Position numbers and translations under genes: made by a program
Source of the DNA: Bacteroidaceae bacterium
GTDB taxonomy: Bacteria > Bacteroidota > Bacteroidia > Bacteroidales > Bacteroidaceae
Length of the DNA stretch: 64,000 nucleotides
Assembly: GCA_017455585.1 (NCBI GenBank)
Contig: JAFSZU010000160.1
Span: 1 to 64,000, forward strand
Reading direction: 5' to 3'
In this document: in pieces, positions 9,319 to 15,700 of the stretch
How positions within the stretch are numbered: position 1 is the first letter of the stretch
Layout: each line of letters starts with the position of its first letter
The notes under the pieces: generated by a model
The model's database searches: none
Seen by the model: only the letters and a program-made list of their open reading frames with translations
Told to the model about the DNA's origin: nothing

Positions 9319-9481
9319 GTCGCGGCATAAAGATGCGGTTGAATTCTTCGAACATCTTAGGCTTGCCATCAAAGTAACTGTTGATTTCCTCCACAGCACC
9401 AGGTATATTGTAAAGGTACTTCTGGCATACTCGCCCACGTGTGTTGATTATTCCATCATGAACGAATAAACATTCGGTCAT
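9293..9481 (-). pseudogene. Remnant reading frame, unrecognised
   Basis: An open frame of 62 codons that starts inside the palindromic repeat and ends inside the mlaE remnant, so both ends are probably accidental. The middle (about 9319-9437), containing NIPGAVEEINSYFDG and FEEFNRIFMPRR, looks protein-like and may be the C-terminal scrap of a gene lost at the cassette edge. I do not recognise the family. Confidence 0.25.
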
Positions 9482-9590
9482 GATGGAATAATCATTCGTT
9501 CATGATGGAATAATCAACAAAGCCTCCTCCTCGGGGTCATTCCTTCTAGTCTTTGGCTCTTTCCGGGCGTTGGTGGTGCGGATTGCGTAT
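9442..9590. repeat. Interspersed palindrome-plus-tail element, copy 1
   Basis: Perfect 26-bp inverted arms (9442-9467 and 9494-9519) enclose a 26-nt centre that itself contains a further arm-like unit. A tail of about 70 bp follows (CCTCCTCGGGGTCATT, then CTTTCCGGGCGTTGGTGGT). The same structure with the same tail occurs at 43907-44055. No transposase lies nearby. This copy is just downstream of the minus-strand ATPase cassette genes. Confidence 0.85.
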
Positions 9591-9592
9591 AA

Positions 9593-9712
9593 TCATATAA
9601 AAGATGTTGCCTGCTGCATCAGTTTCTCCTTTGCTGCCGTATCATCTGGATTGGCAGAACCAAAGGATTTCACAAAATAAATAGGACAGTCACTCCGGGC
9701 TGCGGTGTCCAT
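9593..9712 (-). CDS. Small hypothetical protein (39 residues)
   Basis: The ATG directly follows the TAG of the ATPase gene (TAGATG), in the same direction. The product begins MDTAARSDCPIYFVKSFG and ends MQQATSFI. It has no signal peptide or known motif. Its stop codon lies at the edge of the palindrome tail. It could be a short partner protein, or the C-terminal remnant of a longer gene; the clean abutment argues for translation after the ATPase, but support is thin. Confidence 0.35.
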   Translation of the reverse strand: MDTAARSDCPIYFVKSFGSANPDDTAAKEKLMQQATSFI

Positions 9713-10822
9713 CTATTCCTGCTCCAACATATAATCTGACAAGTACGGCACGGCAAATACCAACTCTCCGCGTCTTGGGGCTTCAATTACTCCTGCCTCA
9801 ATCAGCCGCTTGCGATAAGGCTGGATGGCCGGTCCCTTCCTGCCCAATTTCGCTTGCAACTTGGCTGTGGTCGCTGTTCCGCCACAGCGGGCAAGTGCTC
9901 GCAGGAACACCCTGTCGTTATCTGACAGAGGAGCCAAAATCGGTTTGAACACATTGTCCTCCATATCCTTCATTGCCGACAGCTCCACCTTGGTCATGAT
10001 GGCATCGGTGACAGTGCCCTCCTCACCTGTATATTGAACAACATAATAACCTATCAACTGCATCAGATACGGAAAGCCGCGTGTCGCTGCAGCCGCGCGG
10101 TCCAGTAGTTCATCCGAAATAACAATCCCCACCGACCGGAATGCTCTTTCATAGTAGGCCCTGATCAGTTGTGTGGAAATCACTCCCAACTCCACCTTGG
10201 TGGCTCGGTTCAGGAATGTCAGCACGCTGTCGTTCAGCACACCGGATACCGCATGAGGCAGCCCTGCCATCGCTATCGCAATGTTCTTACGGTCGCCCAC
10301 CAGCTCCTGGTATGAAGCTGCCACCTCACGCATTGCAGCCGAAGTCCTCACCTCATCAATCAGAATCAGTGCACCCTTGCCCTTCTCGGCCAGTTTGTCG
10401 CACAGCAGCGACATCTTCGCCCTGAAACCATACTGCCGCTCGGCAGCTTCGGAGAAGGTGAGACCAAACGAGAAGCCCAGCGCACCTGCCGTCACACCCG
10501 TCACCTTCCGCTTCTCGTCCTCGAAGTACTGGGCACCATTCAGTTGGAACTGTTCGATGATGGCAGCAGACATACCTTCATGAGCCGTCACGCGAGCCAC
10601 CACATAACCAGTTTTCTGGGCAAGGTCGTTCAGTTCAAGCAGCAGTGCCGTCTTGCCCATACCGCGTTGCCCCAGAAACAGGGTACAGCGGTTGCGTGAA
10701 CCCACAGGCTCTCTAAGTCCAGCCATAAACTGCTCAATCACGCCGTCGCGACCGATGTACTGTTCTGGCCGGTTCCCAAACGTCGGCTGGAACAGGCTGT
10801 AGATACTATCCTTACCGTCCAT
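9713..10822 (-). CDS. AAA/archaeal-type P-loop ATPase with C-terminal winged helix
   Basis: A 369-residue ATPase. Walker A is GQRGMGKTALL at about residues 51-61, Walker B is ALILIDEV near residue 150, and a sensor-like strand IAIAMAGLPH follows. The C-terminal 80 residues (LSDNDRVFLRALA... KLQAKLGRKG... RLIEAGVIEAPRRGELVFAVPYL) look like a winged helix, the layout of Orc1/Cdc6-like and archaeal ATPase-family proteins. Function is unknown. It sits between two copies of the mlaE 5' end, so it was probably acquired as a cassette. The ATG at 10822 is preceded by a purine-rich 10-bp tandem repeat. Confidence 0.8.
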   Translation of the reverse strand: MDGKDSIYSLFQPTFGNRPEQYIGRDGVIEQFMAGLREPVGSRNRCTLFLGQRGMGKTALLLELNDLAQKTGYVVARVTAHEGMSAAIIEQFQLNGAQYFEDEKRKVTGVTAGALGFSFGLTFSEAAERQYGFRAKMSLLCDKLAEKGKGALILIDEVRTSAAMREVAASYQELVGDRKNIAIAMAGLPHAVSGVLNDSVLTFLNRATKVELGVISTQLIRAYYERAFRSVGIVISDELLDRAAAATRGFPYLMQLIGYYVVQYTGEEGTVTDAIMTKVELSAMKDMEDNVFKPILAPLSDNDRVFLRALARCGGTATTAKLQAKLGRKGPAIQPYRKRLIEAGVIEAPRRGELVFAVPYLSDYMLEQE

Positions 10823-10830
10823 CTTTATCT

Positions 10831-10900
10831 TCTTTTATTCTCTTTTATTCTCTTTTATTCTTCTTTATTCTCTTTTATTCTTCTTTATTCTCTTTTATTC
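10831..10900. repeat. 10-bp tandem repeat in the leader of the ATPase gene
   Basis: Seven exact 10-bp units, five TCTTTTATTC and two TTCTTTATTC, lie between the promoter and the start codon. On the mRNA sense strand this is an A/G-rich array (GAATAAAAGA) ending about 8 nt before the ATG. Confidence 0.9.
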
Positions 10901-10911
10901 TTTGATGGCCA

Positions 10912-10919
10912 CAAAAGTA
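10912..10919 (-). promoter_or_regulatory. Promoter -7 element of the ATPase cassette gene
   Basis: Minus-strand TACTTTTG matches TAnnTTTG exactly. It lies 90 nt upstream of the ATG at 10822, so the whole 10-bp repeat array would be transcribed as leader. Confidence 0.6.
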
Positions 10920-11020
10920 CAAATAATATTTCAGATAGGAGAAGAAAAGTTGCAAAAAAACGTGCAAGGTGAGGAGGAATAATCTCCAATCAGGGGAAAA
11001 GATGCATACAAAAATTTATT

Positions 11021-11143
11021 ATTCTGCCCAAATAACGCCGCATCTTGCAAAAAACTGTCTGGCGGGCACGTGCTTTTAGTCTTTTTTCCGTACTTTTGCG
11101 CCCAGATATGAAACTAATCACACAACCGCTGGCCACTTTTGGC
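11021..11143 (+). repeat. Intact copy of the mlaE 5' direct repeat
   Basis: Counterpart of 9195-9318. It starts at ATTCTGCCCAAATAACG, carries an intact TACTTTTG -7 element and continues into the first 12 codons of mlaE. Confidence 0.85.
11091..11098 (+). promoter_or_regulatory. mlaE promoter -7 element
   Basis: TACTTTTG matches TAnnTTTG and ends 9 nt before the mlaE ATG, which predicts an almost leaderless mRNA. Confidence 0.6.
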
Positions 11144-11854
11144 CGTTATCTGCAACTGATGGCGAAGGTCTTCAGCCGTCCCGAGCGCGTGCGCATGTAC
11201 CTTAAACAATATGTCAAGGAGATGCAGAAACTGGGTGTTGACAGCATCGGCATCGTCATGATGATCTCCTTCTTCATCGGGGCTGTCATCTGCATCCAGA
11301 TGAAGGTGAATATCCAGTCGCCATGGATGCCGCGCTTCACCACGGGCTATACCACCCGCGAGATCCTGCTGCTGGAGTTCTCCAGCAGCATCATGTGCCT
11401 CATCCTGGCCGGCAAGGTGGGCAGCAACATCGCCTCGGAGATTGGCACCATGCGTGTCACCCAGCAGATTGATGCGCTGGAAATCATGGGTGTAAACTCG
11501 GCCTCGTTCCTCATCCTGCCCAAGATCATGGCCTTGCTGACCATGATTCCCGTGCTGGTCACCTTCTCGATGGTGGCGGGATTCAGCGGTGCCTACGCCA
11601 TCGCCTACGCCGGCATCCTCACGCCAGAAGACCTCACCTACGGCCTCCAGCACAGCTTCAAGCAGTGGTTCATCTGGATGAGTTTCATCAAATCCTTCTT
11701 CTTCGCCTTCATCATCTCCTCCGTCTCTGCCTTTTACGGCTACACCGTCGAGGGCGGCAGCGTGGAGGTGGGCAAGGCCAGCACAGACAGCGTCGTGCAC
11801 TGCTCCATGCTCATCCTCTTTGCCGACATCTTCCTCACTCAGATCCTCTCATGA
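11108..11854 (+). CDS. mlaE: MlaE-family ABC transporter permease
   Basis: A 248-residue inner-membrane permease of the MlaE/YrbE family, which moves phospholipid between inner and outer membrane with MlaF and an MCE-domain partner. The amphipathic N terminus MKLITQPLATFGRYLQ is followed by hydrophobic segments (SIGIVMMISFFIGAVICIQ; ILLLEFSSSIMCLILAGKVG; MALLTMIPVLVTFSMVAGF; SFFFAFIISSVSAFYGYTV; MLILFADIFLT). The conserved core GKVGSNIASEIGTMRVTQQIDALE is family-defining. ATG 11108 is used because the -7 element lies within the longer frame upstream. mlaF follows after 64 nt. No MCE (mlaD) gene is present nearby. Confidence 0.93.
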   Translation: MKLITQPLATFGRYLQLMAKVFSRPERVRMYLKQYVKEMQKLGVDSIGIVMMISFFIGAVICIQMKVNIQSPWMPRFTTGYTTREILLLEFSSSIMCLILAGKVGSNIASEIGTMRVTQQIDALEIMGVNSASFLILPKIMALLTMIPVLVTFSMVAGFSGAYAIAYAGILTPEDLTYGLQHSFKQWFIWMSFIKSFFFAFIISSVSAFYGYTVEGGSVEVGKASTDSVVHCSMLILFADIFLTQILS

Positions 11855-11918
11855 AACACACCCGCGTCTTCTGGCTTTCACCCCTGCGTGTCTTTTTTCA
11901 CACCCACACGTTCCAGTC

Positions 11919-12674
11919 ATGATAGAAATAAAATCTCTGCATAAGTCATTTGAGGACAAGGAGGTTCTCAAGGGTATCAACACCACCTTCGCAGAAGGAC
12001 AGACCAACCTCATCATTGGCCAGTCCGGTTCGGGCAAGACGGTACTGATGAAATGTATCGTGGGGCTGTTTGACCCCACGAGCGGACACATCCTCTATGA
12101 CGGCCGTGACTTCGTGGCTATGAGCAAGCGGGAGAAGATGCTGCTGCGGCGTGAAATGGGCATGATTTTCCAGTCGGCCGCGCTCTTCGACAGCATGACC
12201 GTGCTCGAGAACGTCATGTTCCCCCTCGACATGTTCTCGTCGATGACGTTGAGAGAACGGCAGAAGCGTGCCCAGGAATGTCTGCACCGTGTGAATCTGG
12301 AGGGTGCCGAGAGAAAGTATCCCGACGAGATCTCCGGCGGTATGCAGAAGCGCGTGGCCATTGCCCGTGCCATAGCCTTGAATCCCAAATACTTGTTCTG
12401 TGATGAGCCTAATAGTGGCCTCGACCCTAAGACCAGCCTCGTCATTGATGCCCTCATCCATGACATCACTGTGGAATACGGCATGACCACCATCATCAAC
12501 ACCCACGACATGAACTCCGTCATGGGCATAGGAGACAGCATCATCTTTATCAAGGAAGGTCATCAGGAGTGGACGGGCGACAAGACCCAGGTGGCCACTT
12601 CCACCAACCAAGCGCTCACCGACTTCATCTTCGCCAGCGACCTCCTCAAGAAAGCCCGTCAGGCCTTCATCTGA
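11919..12674 (+). CDS. mlaF: MlaF-family ABC transporter ATP-binding protein
   Basis: A 251-residue ATPase partner of the permease just upstream. Walker A is GQSGSGKTVL, the Q-loop is MIFQSAALFDSMTV, the signature is ISGGMQKRVAIARA, and Walker B is LFCDEPNSGLDP, followed by the switch histidine in INTHDM. The Q-loop and signature are characteristic of MlaF/Ttg2A. ATG 11919 (MIEIKSLHKSF) is taken because the in-frame extension upstream overlaps mlaE and is not ABC-like. It converges with the giant surface-protein gene, with 67 nt between their stop codons. Confidence 0.93.
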   Translation: MIEIKSLHKSFEDKEVLKGINTTFAEGQTNLIIGQSGSGKTVLMKCIVGLFDPTSGHILYDGRDFVAMSKREKMLLRREMGMIFQSAALFDSMTVLENVMFPLDMFSSMTLRERQKRAQECLHRVNLEGAERKYPDEISGGMQKRVAIARAIALNPKYLFCDEPNSGLDPKTSLVIDALIHDITVEYGMTTIINTHDMNSVMGIGDSIIFIKEGHQEWTGDKTQVATSTNQALTDFIFASDLLKKARQAFI

Positions 12675-12733
12675 CCTTCGTCGGCACCGCATTGTGTCTG
12701 ATGGCAACACCCGTGCAAGGTACGGGAGAAACG

Positions 12734-12751
12734 CCGGAAACCTATTTCCGG
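12734..12751. terminator. Hairpin at the convergent ends of mlaF and the giant gene
   Basis: CCGGAAA (12734-12740) pairs with TTTCCGG (12745-12751) over a 4-nt loop. The TAG stop codon of the minus-strand gene is in the loop. There is no T-run on either side, so if it terminates transcription it is not a canonical intrinsic terminator. Confidence 0.4.
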
Positions 12752-15700
12752 CCGACCACAACATTGGCCTGGCCCGTTACATCGGCCTGATTGCCACCGC
12801 CGAAGACATTGCCGGAAATGTTGGCACCTTTGCCCTCAGCCGTTCCGATGCTAACCGTAGTACTGCCCTCTACGGCTGCCGCATTGCCACCGCCAAACAC
12901 CGTGCCTATGGCTCCCAACTGATTGCCTATCAGAGAGGCATGGGCACCTTTCTCCATGTTGACGTTCACCTGCGGATTGCCTGTTATGATGGCCGTGTTA
13001 CCGTAGCCACCGCCATATATGGTGCCAATGCTGGTACATGAGACAATGTTGATCTGCGGATAGCCTGGCGTGGCGGCGGGAGCCGTATAGGGTGCCAGGT
13101 TGCCGCCGCCATAGATTTCGCTGATGACAATGGGCTTGCACCCAGACTCCTCGACGGTGACGGTCACCGTGCCGTGGATGGTGCCGCTGGACTCATTGCC
13201 TCCGAACACGTAGCCGAAGGTGCCGCTGTTGATGTGCAGGTCGATGTTGCCGCCCACGTCGGCCGCCTTGGCGCCGCCGTACAATGCAGCAATGGTGCCG
13301 CTCACACAGCCTACGCTTATCTGCCCCTCGCCGTCCATGGAAGCAGCATTGCCGAAGCCAAACAGCTCGTTGGTGACACTGATGGGGCAGAGGGGATTGC
13401 CATCGTCGTCTTCCGTCTCGTTGAGTGTCAGCGCTGCCATGCCTGTGATGTTGCCGTGGGCGTTGGAGCCGCCGAACAGATGACCGACGGTGCCGCCATA
13501 GATATTAGTGGTGGCATTGCCTGTGCCGTAGAGACCGGCCCTGCTGCCCAGTGGCACACCATCGGCAGCGCTGTTGTCATAGGCTGCTGCGTCAATGATG
13601 CCCACATTGGCACCGGGATTGCCGTCGCCGGCACCGTTGCCGCCGCCAAAGAGCCAGCCTATCTCATAACAGCCGTTCACAGTGACATTGGCCTCTGGCA
13701 CAGGAGCGGCATTGCCGCCGCCAAAGACATACTCTATGCTCGTAGCGTCGCAGCCATTAATTGTTACACTCGACTTAGAACCCGTAGCACCGTTCCATGG
13801 CGTCGTAGGCTCGTAAGCGGCATGGTTGCCTCCGCCGTAAACAGCATGCACGTCGTACCGTCCCGCCACCTTCGCCGTCTGCTCACCCTCCGTAGGGTTT
13901 GTGATGCGCGTGGCAGCGACATTCTGCGTCTTGTACACATGTACCGTTACTGTTCCGAGTGGCGTGCCGTTGAGGTTGTTGCATCCGAAGATGCTGCCAC
14001 CTATCACGCAACCCTTTGCCGCGTCATCCACATCTTTATTCAGCTCCACGGTGGTACTGCCCACTGTGGCGGCCACAGCGGCGGTGGTGACGTTGCCGTA
14101 CTCGTCCTTCACTTCCAGCACTCCGCGTCCGCCGCCATAGACATCCTTCGTCACCGTGCCGCCCGTCAAGTTCACCTGCGTGCCGCCAGCAACATTACCC
14201 TTGTTGCCGCCGCCATAGACAGAGCCCATCACAGTGGCATTATCCTGTACGTTGACGATAGTGCCGCTGCCCGCCGCACTTTCCTCACCGCCTCCGAAAA
14301 CGTTGCCGCCGACCGACGTGGTGCCGTTAAGCGTCAGCGTAGCGTCGCCCGTCACGGTACCCAGGGTGGTTAGGTCCTCAGTGGTGTAGAGTATATGGTT
14401 GGTCTTGTCGATGGCAGTTTCGGTAGAATTCACCTTCCCTGCATGTTCCCACTTATAGGTGACGGTAGCAGGGTATTCTGGTGCAAAGTAGGCACCGAGG
14501 TTCTCATCGTAGAAGGGCGCCTTGACGAATCCGCCTGTATTCATCACCTCTACCGTAGGCAGCGATGCGGAGAATCCAGCACCATAGACACTGCCCTGCA
14601 CGGTGCAGTCGGTGAGCGTCGAGGTGACAGGACCGTTCACCTTGCCTAACGAGCCGCCACCGTAGAAGTTGCCCGTTACGGTGCAGCCAGTAAGCTTGGA
14701 CGTTACATCGTGGGTGGTAGCCATTGAGAAGATGACGAAGTTGATGAAGATACGTGCTACCTGACCCGTATTGTTCGAGTGGGGCAGATACTGATAGTAG
14801 TATTCAGTGGAGACACCCTTGTAGTTGGTTTGGCTCTGGTATTCCTGTTTGTAGTTGTTCGTCACAAAAGTATTCCAGTTGCTCTCTCCATAGTCAGCCG
14901 ATGGAGTGGCATTCTGCGGTGGATAGGTGCTATACGAGTTACCGCCATATCCTGCACCGAAGAAGGTGCCGAAGGTGCAGTTGGTAGCGGTGGTGAAAAC
15001 TTTGCGATTCGCGTTCATGTCGCCGAACTTCGGTCCTCCGCAGAACGTGCCGACGCGGCTGTCGCTAATGACGGTGGTGATGTTTCCCTCAGCGATTTTC
15101 TCGGCATTGCAGCCTCCACCATAAAACTCCGTAATGTCGGCGTTCTGTATCTGCCAGACGATGTTGCCGTTTTCGTGGTTCGTAGGGTTGCCAATGCCCT
15201 CAATGCCTGTTCCTGCCACGATGCCAAAACGACCGCCGTTGATGTAGCACTCTGCATTGTCGTTGGTACTCGTCACGGCTTTGTATAGTCCTGTCAGGTA
15301 GAACTGGTCATAGTCGCCACCCGTCACCGACAGAGGCGGGTGCTTGGAGGTTAGAGTGTTGTCAATATGTGTGCCACGATGGAACTCCTTGAACCACACG
15401 TTGCCGCCTACGTGGAAGTAGGTGGTCTTGTTTGCTGCACCGCCGCTTTGTCCGTTCACCCACTGCTCCATAACGCCACCCTGAAGGATGAGTGGCGCTG
15501 CACCGCGGGTACTGCGGTCGTACTCGAACTGCGTGACGCGGAAGAGCGAGGTGTTGGTGCTCTCAAACCAACCGATAGGCTGCATGATGCCGAAGTTGTA
15601 GGTTCCCTTTCCTCCCGTAGACTTCTGTGCCATGCCGAGGCCGGGGATGTTGAGGAAGTCCACCCTGACGGGGTGCATCTGACAGCGTCCGTCAAAGCGC

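Noticed and set aside
9319..11020. Insertion sequence or prophage
   Set aside because: No transposase, integrase or phage structural gene, and the flanking repeats derive from mlaE rather than from IS ends.
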